36,791 nt of DNA, from assembly GCA_025936675.1 (NCBI GenBank), contig JAICSX010000020.1:1-36791 (forward strand), in the 5' to 3' direction. Position numbers and translations under genes: made by a program. How positions within the stretch are numbered: position 1 is the stretch's first letter; every line of letters starts with the position of its first letter. Positions 15,019 through 23,370 of this stretch are shown in pieces. The notes beneath the pieces are model-generated. The model ran no database searches and had not been told where the DNA came from. It was given only the letters and a program-made list of their open reading frames with translations. This stretch comes from Sphingomonas sp. (GTDB lineage Bacteria > Pseudomonadota > Alphaproteobacteria > Sphingomonadales > Sphingomonadaceae).

Positions 15019-15052
15019 TGGAAAGCTCTGCGCTCGCCCGCGTTCGGATGGG

Positions 15053-16060
15053 ATGAGCAGCAACAAAGCCAAGAAGAAAAAGCGGTCGCTCGGGCATAAG
15101 ATCATCTCGAGCTGGCGGAGCTGGTTTCTCGCGGTTCTGCTGATCGCCGGGCTCGTCATCGCCGTGCTGCATTGGGGTGACGTCAAAAGGTTCGGAAAGC
15201 TGATGACGGAGGCCAAGCCGCTCTGGCTGGTAGCCGCGGCGGTGCTCCAACTATGCACCTATTTCGGTCTCGCGGCGCAATGGTGGCTGGTGCTTCGGCG
15301 CGGACGCACGCCGGAAGAAGGCACGGACCTCTTCCGGCTGACGCTCGCCAAGCATTTCGCAGACCAGGTGGTTCCGACCGCGGGCATGAGCGGCAACGTG
15401 CTGCTCGTCGATCGTCTCGTCTCGTTCGGTGTGCCGCGAGAAAATGCGATCGCGGCGCTGCTGCTGCAGATCATTGCTTATTATTTTTCATATGCGCTTG
15501 GGGCGCTGTGGGTGCTCGTCGTGCTCTGGTGGAAGAGCCGGATGAGCCTCTTGCTCACGGGCGCCGTGCTCGCTTTCCTGATTGTGGCGGCAGGCATCCC
15601 GGCCCTGACCTTATGGCTCCACAGACGCGGGCAGAAGCGCTTGCCCAAGGTGCTCGCTCGCTGGTCCAAGACGAAGAGATTCTTCGAGATCGTCGGCCAG
15701 GCGCCGGCACGGCTCGTGCGCAATCCCCAGCTCATCGCGAGCCTGACCGCGCTCAACCTCGGCGTGTTCATCGCCGACGCGGCGACGATGCAGGCCTGCA
15801 TTCACGCGCTCGGCGTGCATGCGCCACTCAGCGCGGGCTACGTCGCCTTCATGATGGCGTCGATCGCGGTCATCCTTGGGCCCATCCCGATGGGCCTGGG
15901 CTCGTTCGAGGCGGTCAGCATCGCCATGCTCCGGTTGTTCGGCGTGCCGTTCGAAGCCGCGGTCTCCGCGACTTTGCTGTTCCGCGGCTTCACCCTCTGG
16001 CTTCCGCTGCTTCCCGGCGGCATCCTGCTCCGACGGGAGCTCAAGGCCTCGAAGCGCTGA
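15053..16060 (+). CDS. LPG-synthase transmembrane-domain (UPF0104) protein
   Basis: The 335-residue protein starts with a lysine-rich cytoplasmic segment (NKAKKKKRSLGHK) and has about seven or eight transmembrane helices, including FLAVLLIAGLVIAVLHW and LWVLVVLWW. Conserved family features are the loop ADQVVPTAGMSGNVL and GPIPMGLGSFEAVSIAMLRL, matching the lysylphosphatidylglycerol synthase TM region (Pfam PF03706). The catalytic soluble domain of MprF is missing, so it is a flippase-like or unassigned lipid-handling protein rather than an aminoacyl-lipid synthase. The start at 15053 is my choice because it gives the typical short basic N terminus; it lacks a strong Shine-Dalgarno. A frame open for 70 more codons upstream overlaps yqgE and is rejected. 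Its stop lies only seven bases before the palindrome upstream of ahcY. Confidence 0.85.
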   Translation: MSSNKAKKKKRSLGHKIISSWRSWFLAVLLIAGLVIAVLHWGDVKRFGKLMTEAKPLWLVAAAVLQLCTYFGLAAQWWLVLRRGRTPEEGTDLFRLTLAKHFADQVVPTAGMSGNVLLVDRLVSFGVPRENAIAALLLQIIAYYFSYALGALWVLVVLWWKSRMSLLLTGAVLAFLIVAAGIPALTLWLHRRGQKRLPKVLARWSKTKRFFEIVGQAPARLVRNPQLIASLTALNLGVFIADAATMQACIHALGVHAPLSAGYVAFMMASIAVILGPIPMGLGSFEAVSIAMLRLFGVPFEAAVSATLLFRGFTLWLPLLPGGILLRRELKASKR

Positions 16061-16067
16061 ATTCAAC

Positions 16068-16087
16068 ATATAAAGAATCCTTTATAT
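16068..16087. promoter_or_regulatory. Perfect palindrome upstream of ahcY (candidate operator)
   Basis: ATATAAAG (16068-16075), four bases AATC, then CTTTATAT (16080-16087): an exact 8-base inverted repeat. It is unusually A/T-rich in GC-rich surroundings and lies 84 bases before the ahcY GTG. The shape suits a dimeric winged-helix repressor. SahR, an ArsR-family regulator sensing S-adenosylhomocysteine in proteobacteria, is an obvious candidate, but that link is inference. Confidence 0.55.
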
Positions 16088-16102
16088 TTGCCTTTCGAAG
16101 CA

Positions 16103-16123
16103 GTGGCGGCTAACGGCTGCCAC
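16103..16123 (+). promoter_or_regulatory. Stable hairpin in the ahcY 5' leader
   Basis: GTGGCGGC (16103-16110) pairs with GCTGCCAC (16116-16123), eight pairs including one G-U, around a pentaloop TAACG. It lies in the 5' untranslated region of ahcY, about 50 bases before the GTG start. Together with the following GCGC and GGCGC segments it could be part of a larger folded leader. It does not fit a known riboswitch closely enough for me to name one. Confidence 0.45.
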
Positions 16124-16171
16124 GACCCGCGCTGGCGAACGGCGCACATCATTCATTCGGAGACTCTCGAC

Positions 16172-17584
16172 GTGGCGACCCAGGCTGAAACGCGTTTCAA
16201 CGACTATGTCGTGAAGGATCTCGGCCTTGCCGATTTCGGCCGCAAGGAGATCGAGATCGCCGAGACGGAAATGCCCGGCCTGATGGCGCTGCGCGATGAG
16301 TTTGGTGCATCCAAGCCGCTGAAGGGTGCTCGGATCACCGGATCACTCCACATGACGATTCAGACCGCGGTACTTATCGAGACGCTCGTCGAGCTCGGCG
16401 CCGAAGTTCGCTGGGCGAGCTGCAATATCTTCTCGACCCAAGACCATGCGGCGGCGGCGATCGCGGCGCGCAACGTCCCCGTGTTTGCGATCAAGGGCGA
16501 GACGCTTGACGATTATTGGAACTACGTCGTCCGCATCTTCGACTGGGGCTGCGATACGACCTGCAACATGATCCTCGACGATGGCGGCGACGCGACCATG
16601 TTCGCGCTCTGGGGCTACCGGGTCGAGAAGGGTGAGGAGCTGTTCGCTCCGTCAAACGAGGAAGAAGAGATCTTCGTTGCGACACTGAAGCGTTTCCTCG
16701 CCGAGCGCCCGGGATACCTCACCAAGACGGTGGAAAACATCAAGGGCGTGTCGGAAGAGACCACGACCGGCGTCCATCGGCTCTACGAACTCGCCAAGAC
16801 GGGCAAGCTCCCGTTCCCGGCGATCAACGTCAACGATAGCGTCACCAAGTCGAAATTCGACAATCTTTACGGCTGTCGCGAGAGCTTGGTCGACGCGATC
16901 CGCCGAGCGACGGATGTCATGCTTGCCGGCAAGGTCGCCTGCGTCGCCGGCTTCGGAGACGTCGGCAAGGGTTCGGCCGCGTCGCTTCGCCAGGGCGGCG
17001 CGCGCGTTATCGTGACCGAGATCGACCCTATCTGCGCGCTCCAGGCCGCGATGGAGGGCTATGAGGTTGTGACGATGGAGGAAGCGACCCAGCGCGCCGA
17101 CATCTTCGTCACCGCCACCGGCAACATGGACGTCATCACGCTCGACCACATGCGGGCGATGAAGAACATGGCGATCGTGTGCAACATCGGCCACTTCGAC
17201 AGCGAGATCCAGATCGGCGCTCTCGCCAACATGAAGTGGACCGAGATCAAGCCGCAGGTCGACGAGGTCGAGTTCCCGGACGGCAAGAAGATCATTGTCC
17301 TCTCCAAGGGCCGTCTAGTGAACCTCGGTAACGCGACCGGTCACCCGAGCTTCGTCATGTCGTCGAGCTTCACCAACCAGGTGCTCGCGCAGATCGAGCT
17401 CTACACCAAGGGCGACGACTATAAGAACGAGGTTTATGTGCTGCCCAAGCACCTCGATGAGAAGGTCGCACGGCTGCACCTCGACAAGCTCGGCGTCCAC
17501 CTGACCAAGCTGAACGACAAGCAGGCCAGCTACATCGGTGTCTCGCTGGAAGGCCCGTTCAAGCCGGACCACTACCGCTACTGA
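16172..17584 (+). CDS. ahcY: S-adenosyl-L-homocysteine hydrolase
   Basis: AhcY splits S-adenosylhomocysteine into homocysteine and adenosine, clearing the product inhibitor of all SAM methyltransferases. The 470-residue protein shows [18 protein letters not shown], the [20 protein letters not shown] region with catalytic Lys226 and Asp230, the NAD-binding Gly-rich loop [15 protein letters not shown] (Gly260-x-Gly262-x-x-Gly265), and the C-terminal KPDHYRY that reaches into the neighbouring subunit. I start at GTG 16172 with a GGAG Shine-Dalgarno about nine bases upstream, giving [14 protein letters not shown], the expected N terminus. The 28 codons before it do not resemble the family and contain the leader hairpin. 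A palindrome and hairpin in the leader suggest regulation. The stop TGA directly abuts the stop of the convergent TPR-sulfotransferase (TGATCA). Confidence 0.97.
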   Translation: MATQAETRFNDYVVKDLGLADFGRKEIEIAETEMPGLMALRDEFGASKPLKGARITGSLHMTIQTAVLIETLVELGAEVRWASCNIFSTQDHAAAAIAARNVPVFAIKGETLDDYWNYVVRIFDWGCDTTCNMILDDGGDATMFALWGYRVEKGEELFAPSNEEEEIFVATLKRFLAERPGYLTKTVENIKGVSEETTTGVHRLYELAKTGKLPFPAINVNDSVTKSKFDNLYGCRESLVDAIRRATDVMLAGKVACVAGFGDVGKGSAASLRQGGARVIVTEIDPICALQAAMEGYEVVTMEEATQRADIFVTATGNMDVITLDHMRAMKNMAIVCNIGHFDSEIQIGALANMKWTEIKPQVDEVEFPDGKKIIVLSKGRLVNLGNATGHPSFVMSSSFTNQVLAQIELYTKGDDYKNEVYVLPKHLDEKVARLHLDKLGVHLTKLNDKQASYIGVSLEGPFKPDHYRY

Positions 17585-19168
17585 TCAGGTGCCGGCGAGC
17601 GGTCCAAGCGCTTCGCGCAGGGGGCCGAGCCACTCGGCATAGGGCTTCCACGTTCCCAGCCCCTTGCGGTTAAGGGGCTGGTGAACCTGCTCGACGCTCG
17701 GCGTTCGAACTACGCGGTCGGATTCGTAGAACTTCAGCACTGCCGGGTCCCATTCCAGCCCGAGATAATCGAGCGTGGCGCGAAGGATTGGCTCCGGCTC
17801 CTCGATCAGCTCTTCGTATCGGATCGAATGGACAAGTCCGGGCGCCACACTGTGCAGGTGCTCCATCAACCGTATCTTGTCGACATAGGCTCGACCGACC
17901 GCTTCCAGCGAGAAGGAAGCGGAGTGGGCGCGTGAGAAATAATGAGTGTAGTTTGAGAAGCAGCAATCCATCGGGTTGCGGCGGATCTCGATGAAGCGCG
18001 CCTGCGGGAGGGTGCGCCAGATGAACGGAATTTCCGTCCAGTTCATCGGCATCTTGTCGACGAAGTAGTGAGGGCGCCCCTTCCAGTGGAGCGAGGCGCG
18101 ATTCATATAGTCCTCACCGAACGCGCGCGTCTCCTCAGGCGTCATCTCCAGGACCATCTGCGGCACGGTCACCGGTCGACGCCGCGTGTGCAGTTCGAGC
18201 GCGCTGCGGACAAGCGCGCGGACGTATGGCAGCTCGCCGACGGCCTCAATGTCGGGATGTTGGTCGAGCATGGTTTCGAGCAGGGTCGAGCCTGCGCGCG
18301 GCATGCTTATCAGGAAGACCGGGATTGGCTGGTCCGTGGCGACGTCCCGCTCGCGATTCTCGAAGAATTTGCGCCCGAAGAGCTGTTTGATCTGGTCGAC
18401 CTCGGCGCTGAGATCGTCGGGCTTGTAGTTGATGGTTTCGAAGCGGAGGCGATTGCCGGTTTCGAAATGGCTGAAGGCCCGAACATATTCCTGGCGGTCG
18501 TGCCACGCTCGACCGAGAGCGAAGTGCAGGGGTATGACGTTGCGTAGATCGACGGCGAGGTTGAGAGCCGCTTCCATGGTCTTAATGTCGTCGTCGGTCA
18601 GGACCTTGGATTTGATGTTGGCGAGCGCCCACCAAACGTCGCCGTGCTCCGCATCGATTCCGACCGCGCGGCGGTAAGCTGCGATCGCTTCGTCATTGCG
18701 GCCCGCCCAACGAAGGCTGTTTCCGTACCCCAGCCAGGTGCGCGGATTCTCCGGAAAGTCGTCGACGAGCTTTTCTTGCTCTCGCAGGGCTTCATCGTTG
18801 CGACCGAGCTTATCGAAGATCAGTGCTTTCGATCCGCGGATCGCGGGGTCCGCAATCCGTTGCTCGAGCGCGCTAAGGAGGGCCAGTGCCTCGCTTAGTC
18901 TCTCCTGATGATGGAGAATTGATGCGAGCTCCCGCTGAACTGGGAGTGTGCCGGCGCCTAAACTTATGGCCTGACGCAAGAACTGCTCCGCCTGGACGAG
19001 CGCGCCACCCTTGAAAGCAATGGATCCGAGGAGAGCCAACCCGCGCGGTTCGTTGGGATGGGCCCGCAAATGCTGGATCACCAATGTCGACGCCGCTTCC
19101 AAGCGGCCATCCGACATTGCCTTTTCGGCCTCGTTCAGGCGGGGGAATGCAGCAATGCTTGTCGCCAT
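17585..19168 (-). CDS. TPR-repeat sulfotransferase
   Basis: The 527-residue protein has N-terminal tetratricopeptide repeats (residues of about 15-240; for example TWLGYGNSLRWAGRNDEAIA) and a C-terminal sulfotransferase domain from about 282. PVFLISMPRAGSTLLE (283-298) is the 5'-phosphosulfate-binding loop with Arg291, Ser294 and Thr295. RFIEIRRNPMDCCFSNY is the 3'-phosphate region with the conserved Arg and Ser, and IRYEELIEEPEPILRATLDY follows. The domain resembles tyrosylprotein-sulfotransferase-like enzymes using PAPS; the acceptor is unknown, and TPRs suggest a protein or peptide substrate. The ATG at 19168 directly follows the stop of the short sulfotransferase (TAG-ATG), so the two are co-translated. 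It is the last gene of the minus-strand unit starting with the TonB receptor. Confidence 0.93.
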   Translation of the reverse strand: MATSIAAFPRLNEAEKAMSDGRLEAASTLVIQHLRAHPNEPRGLALLGSIAFKGGALVQAEQFLRQAISLGAGTLPVQRELASILHHQERLSEALALLSALEQRIADPAIRGSKALIFDKLGRNDEALREQEKLVDDFPENPRTWLGYGNSLRWAGRNDEAIAAYRRAVGIDAEHGDVWWALANIKSKVLTDDDIKTMEAALNLAVDLRNVIPLHFALGRAWHDRQEYVRAFSHFETGNRLRFETINYKPDDLSAEVDQIKQLFGRKFFENRERDVATDQPIPVFLISMPRAGSTLLETMLDQHPDIEAVGELPYVRALVRSALELHTRRRPVTVPQMVLEMTPEETRAFGEDYMNRASLHWKGRPHYFVDKMPMNWTEIPFIWRTLPQARFIEIRRNPMDCCFSNYTHYFSRAHSASFSLEAVGRAYVDKIRLMEHLHSVAPGLVHSIRYEELIEEPEPILRATLDYLGLEWDPAVLKFYESDRVVRTPSVEQVHQPLNRKGLGTWKPYAEWLGPLREALGPLAGT

Positions 19169-19963
19169 CTAACGGTCAGCATAGCCGAGAATGGAGCGCA
19201 GGCCAGGCGCGGCATATTCGATCAGGCGGTTGTGTTTTTCGGGAAGAATTTCCGGAATTTCGCGCTTGGTTCCAGTGAGGTTCTCGCGAGCCGTTGCGCT
19301 TTGGCGACGGTCGGATCCGACGGCGACGCGCTCACGCCAGTTCGTCGGTACTGTGATTCCGCCGGCCTCGAACAATCTCGAAAAGAAAGATTCCGCTTCC
19401 GGCGTGTCGATAGCGCCAGCATGCTGAAGAAGGTCCTCGTACTTCACGGGGAATACGTCCGACGCGAGCCAGGCCACGACGTTGAGCTCGTACATGTCAC
19501 TAAGCGACGGAACGACGTTACGGATTCCAAAGATCATCAACGTCAGCAAATCGTCGACGCTGATCCTCCCATCCTTGAGATGCTCGAGCTCTCCCTGGAA
19601 CTCATCCGACAGATAGAAGCGCGCACGGGCCAGCACCCAATCATGAGGGTCGCGGTAGAGCAGTATCTTTCGAACATGCGCGAGCTCGATCGCAGAGCCA
19701 TCCGTGAAGAACAGATGGCCAAAGCTCATGTAGTTCCGGCTAGGGTCAAAGGCACCCAGATGATGGCGAATGTTCGGCCACTGGATGAACTGCTCTCGAT
19801 ATTGTTGCTCGACCGGCACGAACATCCTCAGGATGTTCTGAAGGAGGTGGCTGCCGCTCTTCGGAATGCTGTTGAGGAACAAGGGCTGCCGAAGCGGTTC
19901 GGGCGCGAACCGCGCGGTTTCAGCATCCAATGTGTCGGGCTTCACCCGAATGACGGCTTGCAT
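19169..19963 (-). CDS. Short sulfotransferase-domain protein
   Basis: The protein has about 264 residues with a sulfotransferase fold and no TPRs. PLFLNSIPKSGSHLLQNIL gives a 5'-phosphosulfate-binding loop (PKSGS, residues about 34-38), and KILLYRDPHDWVLARARFYL is the 3'-phosphate region with Arg and the expected Arg-Asp-Pro. VFPVKYEDLLQHAGAI matches the typical KYEDLL motif. The start is uncertain: an ATG at 19963 begins MQAVIRVKPD, while a TTG at 19978 lies only 3 bases after an AGGAG. It follows the TonB receptor gene after 78 bases, separated by a terminator hairpin, and its stop abuts the start of the TPR-sulfotransferase. The pair presumably acts on the same or related substrates. Acceptor unknown. 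Confidence 0.85.
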   Translation of the reverse strand: MQAVIRVKPDTLDAETARFAPEPLRQPLFLNSIPKSGSHLLQNILRMFVPVEQQYREQFIQWPNIRHHLGAFDPSRNYMSFGHLFFTDGSAIELAHVRKILLYRDPHDWVLARARFYLSDEFQGELEHLKDGRISVDDLLTLMIFGIRNVVPSLSDMYELNVVAWLASDVFPVKYEDLLQHAGAIDTPEAESFFSRLFEAGGITVPTNWRERVAVGSDRRQSATARENLTGTKREIPEILPEKHNRLIEYAAPGLRSILGYADR

Positions 19964-19994
19964 CGCCAAGGTTCTCAATCGCTCCTAAGAAGAA

Positions 19995-20018
19995 GGGGCG
20001 GCAGAATAATGCCGCCCC
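19995..20018 (-). terminator. Intrinsic terminator between receptor and sulfotransferase genes
   Basis: GGGGCGGCA (19995-20003) and TGCCGCCCC (20010-20018) form a perfect nine-pair stem with loop GAATAA. On the minus strand it is followed by TTCTTCTTA and then AGGAG, which lies just before the sulfotransferase start. It sits 23 bases after the receptor stop, so it should end most receptor transcripts and let a fraction continue. Confidence 0.75.
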
Positions 20019-20040
20019 CTCCGATTCCAAGCCGCTAAGC

Positions 20041-23000
20041 TCAGAACTTCTTGGATAGGCTCAGGAAGACTCTGCGTCCCAAGAAGTCATATTGCGACGT
20101 GGCAACAACGGGGCCGATTGTACCCGGAATGCCCGTGCCTCCGACAAGGCTCACGCGTGGCGGCTTCTTGTTGAACACGTTCCGAAGACCGAGTGTCAGT
20201 TCGAGATTGTTCGGCAGGTCCTTCGTGACCGACGCGTTGTGGTACCACGCAGTCGGCACGGTCACATCGACGCAATAATGACCGCGGATCGGAATGCCCG
20301 TGGGATCGCCGTTGATGTCGGTATTGACGGAGTCGCGGCAGAGCGATCCGCCGTTGGCGTCTTCGAACTCCTTGTTGTTGCTGGCGCCGCTGTAGATTTC
20401 GGTTCCCCAGAAGAGGCTCCAGCCGCCCGGCACGTTCCAGGTCAGGCGGAAGTCGCCGACCCAACGTCTCGTGCCAGTGCGGGACTGATTGTCGATATCG
20501 ATGACGCCAAGGAGACTTTCGGTCTGACCGGGGAACAAAGCGAAGGACTGCTTCAGCGTCCAGCTCATGTTCGCAAGGAAGTTCAGCTTCCCGAGATGAC
20601 CCATGTTGTGCGTGACTAATCCGGTGACATCGATGCCCTTCGTCTCCTGGTCAGCGATGTTGATATACTTGTCGTTGATGTTCGTGATCTGCGCCGGATC
20701 TGGCGCACCTGTGCCCGCACGTGAGAACAGGCTGCAGTAAGGGTTCGGGAAGTCTGCCGAATTGTAGCATTGCTGCAGGATCGCCGACGCGCCGAGTTGC
20801 GTGACCTCGCCTTTGACACGGATGTCGTACCAATCGACAGCGACGCTGAGACGTGTTTTCGGGAGGAAGCCGAAAGTTGGCGTAAGGATCACACTGGCTG
20901 TCTTGGCCGTCGATGTCTCAGGATTGAGAACGCCGATGCCGCCTTGCGAGTGCACTGTCGCAGTCACAGTGCCGCCAGGATAGGCTCCGGGGTTCGAAAT
21001 GCCGAGTGCCGTCAATTCGGTGATGCAGCGGTCGTGAACCACCTGGCTGATCGACCCTGCAGCGACACGCGCATCGACCTGGACGCATGGGTCGATCCTC
21101 GACGTGGTAACAAAGCCAGTCTCATTCGCCTTGAACTGCTCGAACAGCGCAGGAGCACGGAATGAGGTGCCGTAGGTTCCGCGGAATCGCAGCCAGTTGG
21201 TGACTGCCCAGTTGCCGCCGAGCTTGTAAGTCCAGTTGCCCTTATTGGAGTCGGTGATGCCAGTATCTCGCTGAACCGACTTCACATCCGTGATGCGGGC
21301 TGCGCCGGAGAAAGATAGGTCCTTGAAGAAAGGTAGATCCTTCAGGATCGGCACCTGGATTTCGCCGAAGGCTTCCTTGGTTATGCTGTGACCGGCAGTT
21401 ATTCCGCCGGAGCTGACGCCCCAAGCATTGCTGTGGAACTGCTCGCACGGATAATAAGGATAGGCATAATAGTGCTTAGTGCACTGCGGATCCGTCAAGG
21501 GTATAGTCGGATCATAATAAGGGTTGGGCGAGTAAGTGATCGGCCCCGGCGTATCGACGATCGAGTCACGGCGAGCGGTTACGCCGAGCGCGAGGCCCAC
21601 CGGACCAGCGTGGGTCGGCATGTCGAACAGGTGGCCGGAAACTGACGCTTCGCCGCTCAGCTGCTTGTAGATGGTCTTACCGGTTTCCCAGTCGAACATG
21701 TAATCGATCTGCTCCGGAGTCATCGCGCCGCGCAGGAAGTTCGGATCAGTCCACGGTAGATCCATGCATTGCTTGCCCGAGAAGGGCAGCGTTTTTCCGA
21801 CGCACGACGATGTCTGCGAATAGGAAGCGTCATAGACGTCCTGAAGCATCTGCTCGTTCTTGTAGAGGCCCTTGTTGTGGCTGTACTGGACGTAAGCGTC
21901 GTACGACCAACCCTTGAACAGGCCGCCGAGGTCACCGCGCAAGCCGCCGACACCGCGCACGTAATCGACCTTCTGCGCCGCATCGAAATGGTTGGTGATG
22001 GTCAGCGGGCTGAGCAGGTTGTAGCCGTGCCAGCCCTGGCCCCATGGATTGTCGGGATAGACGTCTTCGCCGTAGCCATACGTCCAGATCTGCCGCCAGC
22101 CGTTCTGGTACGTCTTGCGCCGGTTGGCGAGGAACTCGCCATAAGCCTCGATGTGGTCGGTCACCTCATAGGATGCATCGCCGTACAGCGTGTATCGGCT
22201 GATCGGCGGAATAATCGACTGCTCGTTGACGAACGGGTGATACGCGTTCTGGACTGCCAGAGATGCGGCGTCGTAACCCGTCGGGTACCAACCCGGAGGC
22301 GCCGAGAAGCCCAGCGAAGGGTCGATCGGCGGCAGGTCCAGATTCTCGCCGGGGTACTGATACTGAAGCAGCGTGGGGTTCCCCGTGTAGCGACCGGTCG
22401 TGGTGTACAGCTGACCGCTAGATTCGTAGGTCCACACATGTCCCCAGCGAAGATCTTCGCAGTGGTACTTGCCCGTCCTCGGATCGATGAGGTCTGCGCG
22501 CGTTTTGTGCGTCTCATCGGTGAAAATGTACGCTTCGGGACAACCCAGATAGGGAAGGTCGCCGCGCTGCAGCTCGTTCTGACGGTAGTAGTCAGCCGCG
22601 AGCAGGACGTGTCCCCGGCTGAAGGTTTTTCCCCACGTTGCCGAGATCTGATACTGGTCACCTGAAACTCCGAACGGCTCGGAAACATTGGCGTCCAGTT
22701 CCAGACCCTTCGTGTCGGTCTTCGTGATGATGTTCACAACGCCCGCTACAGCGTCCGATCCGTAAATCGACGAGGCGCCGGTCTTCAGGATGTCGACGCG
22801 CTTGATGATCGACTGCGGTAGGACGTTGAGGTCGAAGGATGAGACGCCGCCGCGCGTACCAGCGGGGCCTGCTCGCCGGCCGTTGAGGAGCACGAGGGTC
22901 CTGTTCGCTCCAAGGCCGCGAAGGTCGATCGTTTGCGCGCCTGGACCGCCATTGGTGACGAGGTTTGCCGAGATCGCTGCGGTCACCTGAGCCGAGCCGG

Positions 23001-23370
23001 CCGCGATCGGCGAGGACTGAAGGGTTTCGGCGGTGTCGAGCTTGCCCTCCTGGCGCGCGATTTCCGGATCGATCGAGGTGACCGGGTCCACGCTCGTGAA
23101 TTCGGGCTGCCTGATGCGGGTTCCGGTCACGACGATCTGGTTCTGATCGGTGACGGCCGTATTGCCGTTTGCCGGCGGCGTAGGAGCGACCGTCGTCGGA
23201 ATCGCCTGCCGTGCCTGCTGCTGCTCAGTGGTCGTGGGCGTTTGGTCCGCCGGGGGCGTCGGCGGCTGATTCGCGGGCTGCGCGAAAGCCGGCGTCGCGA
23301 CCAACAAAGCGCCGATCGACACGCCAATGAGGAGGTTGGTACGCTTATTGCCGCTGGCCTGAGGTGCCAT
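20041..23370 (-). CDS. TonB-dependent outer-membrane receptor
   Basis: The 1109-residue protein is a large TonB-dependent transporter. From the ATG at 23370, with AGGGG six bases upstream, it reads through a signal peptide (NLLIGVSIGALLVATPAFAQ). A Pro/Thr/Gln-rich linker follows, then VVTGTRIRQPEF, the typical start of the plug domain. The plug contains LRGLGANRTLVLLNGRRAGP and ASSIYGSDAVAGVVNIITK, and the beta-barrel ends in FLGRRVFLSLSKKF with terminal Phe. The frame extends to 23427, but that start has no Shine-Dalgarno. Twelve cysteines occur in six close pairs in the barrel, likely loop disulfides. The ligand is unknown; the gene is followed by two sulfotransferase genes. Receptors of this size in sphingomonads often import peptides, glycans or metal chelates. 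Confidence 0.95.
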   Translation of the reverse strand: MAPQASGNKRTNLLIGVSIGALLVATPAFAQPANQPPTPPADQTPTTTEQQQARQAIPTTVAPTPPANGNTAVTDQNQIVVTGTRIRQPEFTSVDPVTSIDPEIARQEGKLDTAETLQSSPIAAGSAQVTAAISANLVTNGGPGAQTIDLRGLGANRTLVLLNGRRAGPAGTRGGVSSFDLNVLPQSIIKRVDILKTGASSIYGSDAVAGVVNIITKTDTKGLELDANVSEPFGVSGDQYQISATWGKTFSRGHVLLAADYYRQNELQRGDLPYLGCPEAYIFTDETHKTRADLIDPRTGKYHCEDLRWGHVWTYESSGQLYTTTGRYTGNPTLLQYQYPGENLDLPPIDPSLGFSAPPGWYPTGYDAASLAVQNAYHPFVNEQSIIPPISRYTLYGDASYEVTDHIEAYGEFLANRRKTYQNGWRQIWTYGYGEDVYPDNPWGQGWHGYNLLSPLTITNHFDAAQKVDYVRGVGGLRGDLGGLFKGWSYDAYVQYSHNKGLYKNEQMLQDVYDASYSQTSSCVGKTLPFSGKQCMDLPWTDPNFLRGAMTPEQIDYMFDWETGKTIYKQLSGEASVSGHLFDMPTHAGPVGLALGVTARRDSIVDTPGPITYSPNPYYDPTIPLTDPQCTKHYYAYPYYPCEQFHSNAWGVSSGGITAGHSITKEAFGEIQVPILKDLPFFKDLSFSGAARITDVKSVQRDTGITDSNKGNWTYKLGGNWAVTNWLRFRGTYGTSFRAPALFEQFKANETGFVTTSRIDPCVQVDARVAAGSISQVVHDRCITELTALGISNPGAYPGGTVTATVHSQGGIGVLNPETSTAKTASVILTPTFGFLPKTRLSVAVDWYDIRVKGEVTQLGASAILQQCYNSADFPNPYCSLFSRAGTGAPDPAQITNINDKYINIADQETKGIDVTGLVTHNMGHLGKLNFLANMSWTLKQSFALFPGQTESLLGVIDIDNQSRTGTRRWVGDFRLTWNVPGGWSLFWGTEIYSGASNNKEFEDANGGSLCRDSVNTDINGDPTGIPIRGHYCVDVTVPTAWYHNASVTKDLPNNLELTLGLRNVFNKKPPRVSLVGGTGIPGTIGPVVATSQYDFLGRRVFLSLSKKF

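Noticed and set aside
16088..16171. Possible SAH riboswitch in the ahcY leader (contains AACGGCGC, seen in SAH riboswitches)
   Set aside because: Only a short string matches. The order of stems is wrong and I could not build the conserved P1 stem and pseudoknot. A covariance-model search (Rfam RF01057) would settle it.
19058..20038. Long open frame on the plus strand opposite the sulfotransferases
   Set aside because: It is the mirror of two real genes with clear sulfotransferase motifs; its own translation shows no domain.
21769..22665. Open frame of 298 codons antisense to the TonB receptor
   Set aside because: The receptor frame has unmistakable motifs; the antisense translation is Val/Arg/Ala-rich without known features.
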